In this document: positions 9,261-18,552 of the stretch, piece by piece
Layout of the letters: every line of letters begins with the position of its first letter
Position numbering within the stretch: the first letter of the stretch is position 1
Source of the DNA: Bacteroidota bacterium
GTDB taxonomy: Bacteria > Bacteroidota > Ignavibacteria > Ignavibacteriales > Ignavibacteriaceae
Assembly (NCBI GenBank): GCA_021778375.1
Contig: JAJYCM010000015.1
Span: 1-23,266 of the forward strand
Length of the DNA: 23,266 nucleotides
Reading direction: 5' to 3'
Notes under the pieces: generated by a model
What the model was told of the DNA's origin: nothing
Databases searched by the model: none
The model's input: the letters and a program-made list of their open reading frames with translations, nothing else
Position numbers and translations under genes: made by a program

Positions 9261-10535
9261 TTAATTTAGATTGGTTATATCCCATTTTAATTTTTCTTCA
9301 AGCTTGAAAAAGTGCCCGAGCAAACTCCATCCCCAGAAGGGATTCATACCCAATCCTTCGCCAGTTTCGGAATTATAATATTCTCGGTTTCCCGATTTAT
9401 TAACTAATTCTTTAGTACGCTCTGCGACAATAGTAGCCAAATCATTGTAGCCGTAAAATTTCAGACCATGATAAATCATATAATTGGTTGGCATCCAAAC
9501 ATTTGCCCGCCAGTTGCAACCCATATCGCCCGGAAGCTCTTTAGTACTGTACCATGGTTCAGATTTTGCCAATGCTGAAATTGGATATGGTGTCCAAAAT
9601 TCTCGAGGATTAAACAGATGTTCTACAATCATTCTTTTTGCTTGTCCGGGTGTTGCAACTTTTGCCCAAAGCACTGCAAAAGATTCTACCGACTTAACCG
9701 GAATCTTATACTGATTTGACGATAGCGTATTAAGCGGTGAATATTCCCATACCATTTTAGATAAGGGTTTTTTCGAGTCTACTTTCCTATCATAGAAAAA
9801 TCCATCAGTATTATCCCATAGCAGCTTACGGATGGCTTGCTTTCTTTCCTCTGATATTTTTGCATATTCTTCAGCCATTTTTTCTTTGCCTGCGAGACTG
9901 CATAGCTTAGAAAATGCCAATGTTTCACGAACTAAATAACAATTTAAGTCAACTCCCTCGCACTGCGCATCCTCCCAATAGCCAGCCCTTTCTATCTGGT
10001 CATCCATTCCTGTATGGGGCGCGCTCATCCAGAAACTTAATCCATCTTTCTTATTTGTCATTTGATTAAGCCAATAGTCAATATATTTTTTTAATTTTGT
10101 AAAATATGGCTCTTTCAATATCCAATCTTTTTCTCCATAAGCTTTATAAACCAGATAACAGATTTGTGCAAGAAATGGCTTTGCTTGTTCTTTAATATCC
10201 CATTGGTCAGCCGGAACCGATCTAGCTATAAACCCATCCGGCTTTTCGTTATCAAGAAAAATCAATACCCCATCCTTAATATATTTTGACGACCAGCCCA
10301 TATATATCTGGACAATGGCTTCAAAATATTGGTCCCAGTCATAAAGTGTTTTATATGCATAACCAGTATAAAATTGCATACCTGTTGCGGAATCAGTCAG
10401 TATCCCGTTTTGCATTAAAGAATCGATCCCGCTCAAATTCTGCCGGTATTTTTCTATTATGGATTTGTCGGAACTATTTTGTGGAAAAATATTTGAAGTA
10501 AATATCAACGCAAAAAGGAGTAACAGCTTTCTCAT
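9261..10535 (-). CDS. Secreted GH63/GH37-like (alpha/alpha)6-barrel glycosidase
   Basis: A 424-residue protein with a signal peptide (MRKLLLLFALIFTSNIFPQN). It has the aromatic-rich helices of the trehalase/GH63 group: LYDWDQYFEAI (64-74), SAPHTGMDDQIE (171-182), GCNWRANVWMPTNYMIYHGL (339-358) and EYYNSETGEGLG (385-396). In GH63 and GH37 the Asp in the Gly-Met-Asp segment is the acid (here Asp178 or Asp179), and a Glu in the YNxETGE loop is the base (Glu390 or Glu393). Those families remove alpha-glucosyl residues by inversion. It is short, essentially the catalytic barrel alone, like bacterial GH63 C-terminal homologues. It may cap or trim alpha-glucosides in the target glycan, but alpha-mannoside or glucosylglycerate activity cannot be excluded. 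The ribosome site is weak. Confidence 0.75.
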   Translation of the reverse strand: MRKLLLLFALIFTSNIFPQNSSDKSIIEKYRQNLSGIDSLMQNGILTDSATGMQFYTGYAYKTLYDWDQYFEAIVQIYMGWSSKYIKDGVLIFLDNEKPDGFIARSVPADQWDIKEQAKPFLAQICYLVYKAYGEKDWILKEPYFTKLKKYIDYWLNQMTNKKDGLSFWMSAPHTGMDDQIERAGYWEDAQCEGVDLNCYLVRETLAFSKLCSLAGKEKMAEEYAKISEERKQAIRKLLWDNTDGFFYDRKVDSKKPLSKMVWEYSPLNTLSSNQYKIPVKSVESFAVLWAKVATPGQAKRMIVEHLFNPREFWTPYPISALAKSEPWYSTKELPGDMGCNWRANVWMPTNYMIYHGLKFYGYNDLATIVAERTKELVNKSGNREYYNSETGEGLGMNPFWGWSLLGHFFKLEEKLKWDITNLN

Positions 10536-10607
10536 TTATTAACCTATAGTTTATTATAATTAAAGATACTTCTATATTAAAAGTAATTTATAATGCTGAA
10601 TAATCAT

Positions 10608-10795
10608 TTATTCCAGAATAATTTCAGTAAGTGAAAACGGAGGAACTTACGTTTCCCATTTAGAATTGTCACTTAAGCTGTAATCGAGCCGCACGGATTT
10701 ATCGGTTTTTTCTTGCGCATTTGGAACAAAGTGCAGACAGTTTAAATATATTGATATTATTTGTATCAGCCTTAATTTGTAAAGTCCAAGTGAAA
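10608..10795 (-). pseudogene. Relic of the 3' end of an unidentified, probably glycosidase, gene
   Basis: The 319-bp gap between two intact genes is not empty. On the minus strand, LQIKADTNNINIFKLSAL is readable from about 10795. After a shift of one base near 10727-10733 it continues as FVPNAQEKTDKSVRLDYSLS and SDNSKWET, then an in-frame TAA, then VPPFSLTEIILE and a TAA at 10608-10610. The closing 'VPPFSLTEI.L' pattern and alternating hydrophobics look like the last beta strands of a secreted glycoside hydrolase; I could not assign a family. The rest of the parent gene is gone. It lies downstream of the GH78 copy A stop (10855-10857) and upstream of the GH63-like start, so it marks a deletion between them. 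Coding origin is supported only by continuous protein-like reading. Confidence 0.5.
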
Positions 10796-10854
10796 AATTA
10801 AGCACTATATTTCTATATATTATTTCTCCAATAAATTTTTATAGATGCGAGGAT

Positions 10855-13692
10855 TCAATTAATTACTGATTCAAAATTAAATACTCCCGAACCAGCATTT
10901 AGCTTTAGATAACCATGCACGAATCTATCAACCTCAATTCCTTTACCTTTAGTTATTTCAATGCCGTCTTCCTTTACAGAATCCTCAGCTTTTGCAGGGA
11001 TGTAAATTACAGATGATGCGTTAACCGGGATTGTTACCTTCATAAGAAGTTTATTTCCTTCTACTTTCCATGAAGAAATTATTTTACCATTCATCGTAAT
11101 CAACGAGGCTTGTGCATTCGTGATTTTTCCGTTTGAAATATCAGGCTTTATTATGATATGCTTGTATGCCGGCCCTTCCGAACTGATTCCCGACATATAG
11201 TTAAACATCCATTCACAAACAGAACCAAAAGAATAGTGATTAAATGAATTCATCCCGGCCATAAAACCCTGTCCTTTTGTATAACTGTTCCACCTCTCCC
11301 AGATTGTCGTAGCGCCGTTTTCGATTTCATATTCCCATGACGGATAATTTTTGTTCAGCAGTAACCGGTATGCAGTTGAATTATGCCCCGTCATCGATAA
11401 AGCAGGCAATAACGCTTTTACTCCGAGGAATCCCGTCGTTAAATATCCTTTATTATCTAAGACCAATTGATTAAGATACTCTCCGGCTTTTGCAACCAGA
11501 CTATCCGGAAGCATGTGCATATAAATAGCATTATCATATGCAGTTTGCGTATTGCCGGAAAATCCAAGTTGTCCGTCCACATAACCTTCACCGGAACCGT
11601 ATGCCTTTGCGTCACATTTTAGCCTTCCGTCTGATTCAGCATAGTGCTGAAGGAAAGCTTTTTTTATTTTATTAAAAAGATCAGCAAAATATTTTGCTTG
11701 TTCAGTTTTATTCGCGGCATCTGCCATTTCAGACATCATGGAAGCACAATAACCGTAGTACATCGTAGCAAGCATATCCGGTGATGTTTTTTTTCCAATC
11801 GACAGCCAATCACCATAGCCTCCTTTCGGTTCAATATCTTCAAAAGAACCTTCTGCAAAATAGTATTTTCCTCTGCTCTTCTTCTCGAGAAAGTTCATAA
11901 ACTTTACCATATTCGGCCAGTACTTCTTTATCAAACGCGTGTCGTCATAGGTTTTATAAATTTGATAAGGAATTATAATTCCCGCTTCCATCCAGCCCGG
12001 TGAATAACTGTCCGATGAGCGTAAATGCGGGAAAGGTGCAAATACCGGATAGGCTCCGTTCGGTAATTGAGCATCGTTTAAATCGACAAGCCATTTCGTA
12101 AAAAATGCCGCTACATCTCTGTTACAGACTGCAGAGCTAACATAAATTTGTGCGTCTGCCGTCCATCCCAGACGCTCATCCCTTTGCGGGCAATCCGTCG
12201 GTATATCCATAAAATTTGACCGTTGAGTCCAAACTATATTGCTGTAAAGCTTATTAACCATAGAGTCGCTGCAAGCAAACGTGCCTGCTAAGGGTGTTGT
12301 TGAGCCCAGAACCAAGCCGGTGATTGTGTTAAGATCAGGTTTGTTATTTAATCCGCTTACTTCAACATACTGAAAACCGTGATAAGTAAAATTGGGAGTC
12401 CATGTCTCGCCGTCGGGATTACCTTTTAAGATATATGTATCAGTCGCCCTTGCCATGCGAAGGTTATCAGTCATTAAACGCCCGTCAGGATAAAGCATTT
12501 CGCCGTAACGAATCACAACTGTGTCGCCAACGTTGCCTTTAACTTTTAGTGTAACTATACCCGCAAAGTTTTGTCCAATATTAAAGATATATCTATCACT
12601 ATCACGTGGAGTAATCGAAATAGGATGAATTATTTGAGTAATTTGGATAGGGTTTCCGGGGTAACATTGTATTTTACGTTTTGTTCCCGGGTAAGCTTCA
12701 ACCTTTTTCCAATTCGAATCATTAAAACCTATATTAGCCCAATTATTAAATTCCTTGCGCGCATCATATAATTCACCTTCTAGTATATCGGATTGAACTA
12801 TCGGACCATAGTCTGCTTTCCAGGAAGCATCGGTAGCGAAGACTGCCTTCGTCCCGTTATCGTATTCCACTTCGAGTTGCGCCATTAACTTAGGAACTTT
12901 GCCATAAAACGCCCTTACCTTAGGGTTATTAACTAACAAAGCATATCCAATATATCCGGAATACCAGCCATATGATAAAATAGAGCCGATTGCATTTTCA
13001 CCCTTATGCAGACTATTCGTAACATCGAAAGTTTGATAATATACCCGCTTGTTATAATCCGTCCAGCCAGGGGTCAAATAATCGTTCCCTATTTTATTTC
13101 CGTTTATATAGAACTCATACAGCCCTAAAGCAGTAACATAAAGGCGTGCTTTTTTAATTTTGCCATTTAATTTGATTTCCTTTCTTAAATAGGGAGCAGG
13201 CGGTAAATGATATGTTTTCCCTTTACCGAGGTTATTCAAATCCAGTCCTATCCAATTTGCCTTCCATTCATTTTTATTTAGAAGACCCATCTCCCAATGT
13301 GAGATTGAACTCCACTGCCCCGGCTCGCCGTTCTTATCCCAGCTTCTGACTTTCCAATAACATATTTCGCGGGAATTTAAGGGCTTTCCTTTATATACTA
13401 TTTGATAAGTATTATCGCCTTTTACTTTTTGGGAATTCCATAAGTCAGCTTTATCCGCTTCAAGTTTTCCGGGGGAAGACGCCACAATTATTTGATAAGC
13501 CGTCTGGTACTGTCCTCTTTCATCAGAATTTAATATCCAGCTAAGCCGGGGATTTTTAACATCCGTAACAGGAGCTAATTTATATTCGCAGCGCAGGTCT
13601 GATGCAGTAAGTCCAGTTTTTAAATCATTACCAAAAATAATTCCGCTGAAAAGTAGATTAAAAAACCCAAATATAATTATCATTTTTTTCAT
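10855..13692 (-). CDS. Alpha-L-rhamnosidase, GH78 (copy A)
   Basis: A 945-residue GH78 enzyme. The frame extends further upstream to 13803, but I chose the ATG at 13690-13692. It gives a clean signal peptide (MKKMIIIFGFFNLLFSGIIF), has AAAGG upstream, and leaves a normal 46-bp gap instead of a 65-bp overlap with the gene before it. Domains follow copy B: N-terminal LRCEYKLAPV...NPRLSW (33-52), beta-sandwiches, a catalytic barrel from about 465, and a C-terminal beta domain. The catalytic block TDCPQRDERLGWTADAQ starts at 499, with Glu506 the expected acid. GATTIWERW (793-801) gives base Glu799. The two GH78s align end to end with very similar barrel motifs, which points to a duplication or two related imports. 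Differing residues just after the catalytic block (WTADAQ versus YSGDGQ) may reflect different linkage preference. Confidence 0.95.
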   Translation of the reverse strand: MKKMIIIFGFFNLLFSGIIFGNDLKTGLTASDLRCEYKLAPVTDVKNPRLSWILNSDERGQYQTAYQIIVASSPGKLEADKADLWNSQKVKGDNTYQIVYKGKPLNSREICYWKVRSWDKNGEPGQWSSISHWEMGLLNKNEWKANWIGLDLNNLGKGKTYHLPPAPYLRKEIKLNGKIKKARLYVTALGLYEFYINGNKIGNDYLTPGWTDYNKRVYYQTFDVTNSLHKGENAIGSILSYGWYSGYIGYALLVNNPKVRAFYGKVPKLMAQLEVEYDNGTKAVFATDASWKADYGPIVQSDILEGELYDARKEFNNWANIGFNDSNWKKVEAYPGTKRKIQCYPGNPIQITQIIHPISITPRDSDRYIFNIGQNFAGIVTLKVKGNVGDTVVIRYGEMLYPDGRLMTDNLRMARATDTYILKGNPDGETWTPNFTYHGFQYVEVSGLNNKPDLNTITGLVLGSTTPLAGTFACSDSMVNKLYSNIVWTQRSNFMDIPTDCPQRDERLGWTADAQIYVSSAVCNRDVAAFFTKWLVDLNDAQLPNGAYPVFAPFPHLRSSDSYSPGWMEAGIIIPYQIYKTYDDTRLIKKYWPNMVKFMNFLEKKSRGKYYFAEGSFEDIEPKGGYGDWLSIGKKTSPDMLATMYYGYCASMMSEMADAANKTEQAKYFADLFNKIKKAFLQHYAESDGRLKCDAKAYGSGEGYVDGQLGFSGNTQTAYDNAIYMHMLPDSLVAKAGEYLNQLVLDNKGYLTTGFLGVKALLPALSMTGHNSTAYRLLLNKNYPSWEYEIENGATTIWERWNSYTKGQGFMAGMNSFNHYSFGSVCEWMFNYMSGISSEGPAYKHIIIKPDISNGKITNAQASLITMNGKIISSWKVEGNKLLMKVTIPVNASSVIYIPAKAEDSVKEDGIEITKGKGIEVDRFVHGYLKLNAGSGVFNFESVIN

Positions 13693-13738
13693 AAAGTTTT
13701 CGCCTTTAGTTTTATTCATTACAGTTAATATGAAATAT

Positions 13739-14977
13739 TCATTTTTCAATCTTTTGTGTTGAAAATGTACTGTCTTTATTCCAGATAAGCTTTCGAATTT
13801 CAAAAAAGTGCAAACCGTTTTTCATGTGCGAAATAAATGAAATATACCATTTACCGCTTGTCCTATAAATTTCGGATGCCGACACTCCTGATATAATTCT
13901 CATTTTATCTATAGGGAGTTCATGCCAACCATTTACAGGATGCTGACTGGTCGCATAGACAGTGCCATATTTATAACTCGTGTAAAAAAGGTAATACGTT
14001 CCATTGCGTTTTACAACAAATGGAGATTCAGGAGGCGTTTCAAGACTGTTTTTAAGACGTATGAACCCCTCATCTTTCCATGTTAATAAATCCTTTGAAC
14101 TGGAAATACCGACACAGTATTCATGCGTCTGAGTTTTGGGATTGGTTCTACCGGCACAGTAGTAACAATAAAATTTATCGCCATCTTTTAAGACCATTGG
14201 GTCACGGCAATCCGACCAATTAGTTGAATCCCATAATCCCCAGGGTCCTGTTTTGATTATTGGATTTTTATTAAAACGTTTCCAGTCATAAAGATTACTG
14301 GATTTTGCAAGCCCTATAGCTTCACTACCATACTTATTAACGCCGGCGTAAAACATCCAATATTTGTCCTTATACTTTAAAATGTAAGGTGCCCAGACCT
14401 GATAATCGTCCCAGCCTGAATCGGGGCACTGCAGAACAGGTTTTTCTATCTGCCAATTTATCAAGTCTTTGCTTACAGCGTGTCCGAAATTATAAAGAGG
14501 AAACTCAGGCCAATTTGTAACAGCTACTCCCCTTATATAAAACAAATGAGTTAAACCGTTTTTTTCAATGAGCGCATGGTCAACCACATAACCTCCCGGT
14601 TCAGCAAACTTACCTTCAAAAGGATCCTTGCCTGAAGAAAGTATTTTAAGGAACCCCTCCGCTTGAGCAATCATATCAATTGGTTTATCAAAGCCTGCCC
14701 AGCTCCAATCATATCTCCCCTTTGGAAGAACATTCCAAATTTTTTGTTCAGCACGATTTAGAAGTTCTTCAATTATACCAGATGCTTTGTTCTGATTAGC
14801 CAACGTTAAATTTTTAAAACTTTTGGTACGAGCAAAAATCAGGTCGTTACGTAAAGATGCAATTCGCTTAAGAAGCTGCACATCCTGAGATTTTAAGCTG
14901 TCGACTTGAGCAACAGAAGTTGTCAGCCAAAAACCAAGGAGGACAATTACTAAAGGATAAAATTTGTTACTAATCAT
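13739..14977 (-). CDS. Secreted five-bladed beta-propeller glycosidase (GH43/GH32-like) with N-terminal helical region
   Basis: A 412-residue exported protein whose signal peptide ends SVAQ at 24. Residues about 30-82 are helical and charged (LKRIASLRNDLIFARTKSF), an extra segment ahead of the propeller. The propeller has repeated 'YWMFYAG', 'FYCYYCAG' and 'YYLFYTS' strands. Candidate catalytic acids lie at Asp133 (YVVDHALIE), Asp259 (DCRDPMVLKDG) and Glu317 (ETPPESPF), in the Asp-Asp-Glu order of GH43 and GH32. It is plainly different from the GH43 at 7861-9177 and lacks a CBM6. AGGAAGGAA just before the ATG is a good ribosome site. It precedes GH78 copy A by 46 bp, so they are likely cotranscribed. 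The IS element lies immediately upstream and may carry or block its promoter. The exact family and sugar are not certain. Confidence 0.8.
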   Translation of the reverse strand: MISNKFYPLVIVLLGFWLTTSVAQVDSLKSQDVQLLKRIASLRNDLIFARTKSFKNLTLANQNKASGIIEELLNRAEQKIWNVLPKGRYDWSWAGFDKPIDMIAQAEGFLKILSSGKDPFEGKFAEPGGYVVDHALIEKNGLTHLFYIRGVAVTNWPEFPLYNFGHAVSKDLINWQIEKPVLQCPDSGWDDYQVWAPYILKYKDKYWMFYAGVNKYGSEAIGLAKSSNLYDWKRFNKNPIIKTGPWGLWDSTNWSDCRDPMVLKDGDKFYCYYCAGRTNPKTQTHEYCVGISSSKDLLTWKDEGFIRLKNSLETPPESPFVVKRNGTYYLFYTSYKYGTVYATSQHPVNGWHELPIDKMRIISGVSASEIYRTSGKWYISFISHMKNGLHFFEIRKLIWNKDSTFSTQKIEK

Positions 14978-15033
14978 TCAGTTCCTTCCTATTATTGTTA
15001 TTTATGAAATAATTAACTATCTAAAGGATCATT

Positions 15034-16156
15034 ACTGCAGCGGAGTAATTTGTGCTATTTTTTTATTTACATCTAAGACTTCTTTACACTTCATAATTTT
15101 AGCATAATAGTTCCAGCGTCTTTAGTCCATTTGAATATTTTAGGTTTCTCATTGTGTGCCTGTAAGAAATCTCTAATAGCATTTTCTAATTCTTTAACTG
15201 ATCTGAATACTCCCCTTCGAATTCTTTTATCTGTAATAATACTAACGAACCTTTCAACCATGTTCAACCAAGATGATGATGTCGGAATAAAATGGAAATT
15301 GAACCTTGGATTTTTTTTCAGCCATCTTTTAACCGATTCTGTTTTATGAGTTTCAGAGTTGTCCATAATAAGATGTAAATCCTTATCCTTTGGAGTTTGT
15401 TTATCTATAAGATTTAAGAAGCTTATAAATTCTTTGTGTGTATGCTTACTGTAACATTCTCCTATTACTTTTCCTTCAAGAGTATTTAATGCCGCAAATA
15501 AAGAAGTGGTTCCATGCCTTTTATAATCGTGTGTCATTGTTCCTGCTTTCCCTTTCTTCATTGGTAAAGAAGGCTGTGTCCTGTCTAATGCCTGTATTTG
15601 ACTCTTTTCATCAACGCAAAAGACAAGTGCCTTATCCGGCGGATTTAGATATAGCCCAATTACATCTTCTATCTTTTCTATAAAATTATGGTCATTATTT
15701 AGATTAAACTAATTGACTAAATATGGCCTTAAATTATATTTCTTCCATAGCCTTTGAATAGTCATCTTAGAGACACCGTGTTCGGCTGCCAATGTTCTTG
15801 TTGACCAATGAGTTGCCTCTCGGGGTTTGGTATATAATGTAGCTTCCACTATTTTATTTTCTTTTTCTTGATCAATCTTCGGTTTTCTGCCTGTTCTGCT
15901 CGCATATTTTAACAGTCCTGTTATGCCTTCTTCTTTATAGCGTTTTATCCATAGGTCAACAGTCGGGCGTCTTGTAGATAATTCCTTTGCTATTGTTAAT
16001 TTGTTTTTACCTTCTATATATTTTAATATTACTAAGGCTCTACGTACTATTTTTTGTGAAGTGTTTTTTCCTTTTACTAATTTTTTAAGTCGTTCTATAT
16101 CAGTCATAAAATTCCTTTTTTATTTACTCCAATGATAAAGCTATTTGAGTGGCAGT
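15034..16156 (-). mobile_element. IS630-family insertion sequence (ends approximate)
   Basis: The element is recognised from its transposase (15091-16107). It occupies the space between the DUF5703 gene stop (16248) and the propeller gene start (14977), so it interrupts no reading frame. ACTGC at 15034-15038 and its inverse GCAGT at 16152-16156 could be the outer edges, but the inverted match does not extend well. IS630 elements normally duplicate TA; I see TA next to the left edge but not clearly at the right. Treat the limits as plus or minus about 30 bp. Its position inside a gene string could separate the upstream enzymes from the downstream ones. Confidence 0.6.
15091..16107 (-). pseudogene. 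IS630-family DDE transposase interrupted by an in-frame amber codon
   Basis: The two halves lie in the same reading frame. They are separated only by a TAG at 15709-15711, between LRPYLVN and FNLNNDHNF, and the joined protein would be 338 residues. The N-terminal half has two helix-turn-helix-like units (IAKELSTRRPTVDLWIKRYK near 40-59, LAAEHGVSKMTIQRLWKK near 107-124) for end binding. The C-terminal half is the DDE_3 RNase H-like domain: Asp166 (FCVDEKSQIQALDRTQP), Asp249 (LIMDNSETHK) and Glu285 (SWLNMVERF), with 35 residues between the second Asp and Glu as expected for IS630. The start ATG at 16107 has AAGGAA upstream. The amber falls between the DNA-binding and catalytic domains, so the element is probably immobile unless supplied in trans or read through. 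Some IS630 members use frameshifting, but here only a stop is involved. Confidence 0.88.
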
Positions 16157-16247
16157 CCACTAGCCGTTAATTCAGAATAGAAGTATTAAAAATCAATTTA
16201 ACTTCATAAAAATTAAAACTAAACAAAAAACAGACGGCATATTCTTT

Positions 16248-18545
16248 TCATTTTATGATTACATCCTTTATACGTTCTTTGGGTGTAACTATCAATTTTG
16301 TTAATTTACCCTCTTCAACATGCCCTTCGACAATAGTCTTATAAGGTGCGAGCAATTTAAAATCAGCAGTCCAGTTTTTGGGCCACGCCGGTAATAGTTG
16401 GATGAGTTTGCTGTCGCATTGCAATAACATCAGCTGCAGAGTGATCATACCAGTTCCGGCGTCCTGAACGTCCGGAATCTCGTCACCAGCTTTCCAAAAC
16501 CAGCGGAACCATTCGTTCCCGTAATCGGTAAACTCATTCACGACAGCCTTCCGAGCCTCATTCGTCAAGCCCAGAACTGCAGCCTGAGTGCCGTCTTGCC
16601 CCCAGCCGGTATTCATTGGAAACAGCCGGGCATTAAAAGTGTTCCGTGCTAGTTCGAGATCAGGCTTGCCCACACCATAGAGCCTATACGGAAATGCCAC
16701 ATACAATTCTGGATTTTCCATATTGCTAGTATTCCCATATATTTCTGCCGGCAAGATGACAGGAGTACCATTGCTATCACCGACGCCTAAAGGAGGTATT
16801 TTGCTATTGACAGTCTTACCCATAGGAATGGGCGGAAGATCATTAAGCATCCTAACCCAGAATTCTCTCCGCTTTTTAGAGATCATATTTTTCGGTAAAG
16901 ACAATAATCGGGAGATCATTGCTTCTAACCCGGCAATGTCCGGCGTGGGATTTATCGCAGAATACTGATATGTTTCAAGTGACTGGGCTGGGGAGATTTG
17001 GATTTTACCGGAGGGAAGGTGTGGATAATGGAAATAGTAGTAGGTCAGGATGGCGTTCGCAAAGGGAGCTATTTTCGTGCGTGCAAAGTTAGTGTCCTCT
17101 GTGTGCTCATAGTAATCAAGCATTTGCAATGCGACTTCCAAGGTTCCTTGAATATGGTAACGCTGATATCGGCTTTGGATTACGTGAGATGGATTATTCC
17201 AACCAAAATCATTGAGATTTGGCAGACCCCAAAAATACATTGTTTCAGGGAAAGATGCCCCGTTGTGATGATAGTAAATCCATGTACGAGCCTTCTCCAT
17301 CGGCAGCGCATTCAAATACATATCAAACCAAGGTTTGAGCAGATCATAGTCCCCTGAAGCAATCAAAGGCCAGTAAATGAGGCGGTCGTTTTGATTCCAA
17401 AAACATGCGCCCCATCTTCGGAAATCTGGGTCATGGTTCGCCGTGGTCTGAATCGCACCCATCGGCAGGTCGTGTCCCACTGTAAATAGCGAACCATCAA
17501 ATTTGATCGGCTGCGCACCACGCCCGGCACAGGCAGTCATGAAGCGCTGTATAGCGTAGCCTTGGGAAACCTTTTCCGCATCCGAGGTACCGGTTACATT
17601 AATCCAACTTCGATTCCAAAATTGTTTCCACCAACTCTCATGTGCCTCCCAGTTTTTATTTATTTTAATTGCATCAATCTTGTTAATCTTCTTATCGAGA
17701 TCAGCTCGCCATGCATCTGGCGATTTTGTTTGTTCAGTGAGTGCATATATATCAAGCTGCTGCGAGGTAGAAGCCTTAGACGATTTTAAAGTCTGATCAC
17801 CGATGCTTACTAAGTGTTCACCTTTCATCGTGACGCCGAAACAGCGATGCATCAGCTGATCAGGGTACTTGGACAGCAGTGATTCCAAATGCTCTTGTTC
17901 AAAAACTAGCGGGTAGATGCTATGCGTATTAAAGTGGCACCACGATACACGATTTTCTTTTGCCGGTAAAATAGTATCAGGATAAAATGTTAATCCGTTC
18001 GGATTGGATACCCATTCAAAGAGTCCTAATTGCGTTTGCTCAATAGCATCTTGATCGAGATGATATTTCTTTGTTCTCCAGACTTCAGATGTTGCTTTCA
18101 GCACTATGCGATCTTCAGTTTGAACCTGCACATGCACCTCAGGATTATTCGCATCCACCCAGATGTGGGCAGAATTGTTGCCTGAGCGAAGTTCAACATC
18201 ACCGGTTTCCAATCTCAACGTTTGAGTAAAAGAAGTTGACTTCTTAAACGGATTAGGCATTAGACTTATTCGTACACGACCAAGCTTGAGTAGTTCTCCG
18301 TTTTCACTCCATGAATCAGATTTCGCAATCAGTAATACAATGTCCCCGTTTTGTTCAGTCCAAACATTCAAGGCTATGTCACCGTTACCCAACGGCATTG
18401 AACTATTTTCGTTTGTACCTAAAGAATCCCAAATGACATCGTATTTAGAAACCGGTAACCGATTTTGTCCCTTTACGGAATAAATTGAAAGGAAAATTAA
18501 TAAAATGGAAAATAAGATCTGTCTTAAGAAATTTCCATTAGTCAT
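16248..18545 (-). CDS. DUF5703-type, GH95-like secreted glycosidase
   Basis: I chose the ATG at 18543-18545 because AAGGAG stands seven bases upstream and it begins a signal peptide (MTNGNFLRQILFSILLIFLS..., ending VKGQ). The frame itself extends to 18602. The mature protein (765 residues with signal) opens with VIWDSLGTNENSSMPLGNGD, followed by GDIVLLIAKSDSWSENGEL, the hallmark of the DUF5703 N-terminal beta domain. The remainder is an (alpha/alpha)6 barrel like GH95 fucosidases, with GRGAQPIKFDGSLFTV, WNQNDRLIYWPLIASGDYDL and a closing Ala-Gly-Thr-Gly-Met segment. GH95 relatives act on alpha-L-fucosides or alpha-L-galactosides, so a terminal deoxy- or L-sugar substrate is plausible but unproven. 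Base composition is visibly richer in G+C than the flanking genes, a possible sign of separate origin. It ends about 90 bp before the IS element. Confidence 0.82.
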   Translation of the reverse strand: MTNGNFLRQILFSILLIFLSIYSVKGQNRLPVSKYDVIWDSLGTNENSSMPLGNGDIALNVWTEQNGDIVLLIAKSDSWSENGELLKLGRVRISLMPNPFKKSTSFTQTLRLETGDVELRSGNNSAHIWVDANNPEVHVQVQTEDRIVLKATSEVWRTKKYHLDQDAIEQTQLGLFEWVSNPNGLTFYPDTILPAKENRVSWCHFNTHSIYPLVFEQEHLESLLSKYPDQLMHRCFGVTMKGEHLVSIGDQTLKSSKASTSQQLDIYALTEQTKSPDAWRADLDKKINKIDAIKINKNWEAHESWWKQFWNRSWINVTGTSDAEKVSQGYAIQRFMTACAGRGAQPIKFDGSLFTVGHDLPMGAIQTTANHDPDFRRWGACFWNQNDRLIYWPLIASGDYDLLKPWFDMYLNALPMEKARTWIYYHHNGASFPETMYFWGLPNLNDFGWNNPSHVIQSRYQRYHIQGTLEVALQMLDYYEHTEDTNFARTKIAPFANAILTYYYFHYPHLPSGKIQISPAQSLETYQYSAINPTPDIAGLEAMISRLLSLPKNMISKKRREFWVRMLNDLPPIPMGKTVNSKIPPLGVGDSNGTPVILPAEIYGNTSNMENPELYVAFPYRLYGVGKPDLELARNTFNARLFPMNTGWGQDGTQAAVLGLTNEARKAVVNEFTDYGNEWFRWFWKAGDEIPDVQDAGTGMITLQLMLLQCDSKLIQLLPAWPKNWTADFKLLAPYKTIVEGHVEEGKLTKLIVTPKERIKDVIIK

Positions 18546-18552
18546 GTTTTTA

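Noticed and set aside
13693..13803. Upstream extension of GH78 copy A by 37 codons
   Set aside because: It would overlap the preceding gene, puts charged residues ahead of a clean signal peptide, and the ATG at 13692 has its own AAAGG site.
15034..16156. Clear terminal inverted repeats and TA duplications for the IS630 element
   Set aside because: Only five bases match convincingly as an inverted pair and the right edge lacks a TA, so I give the ends as approximate.
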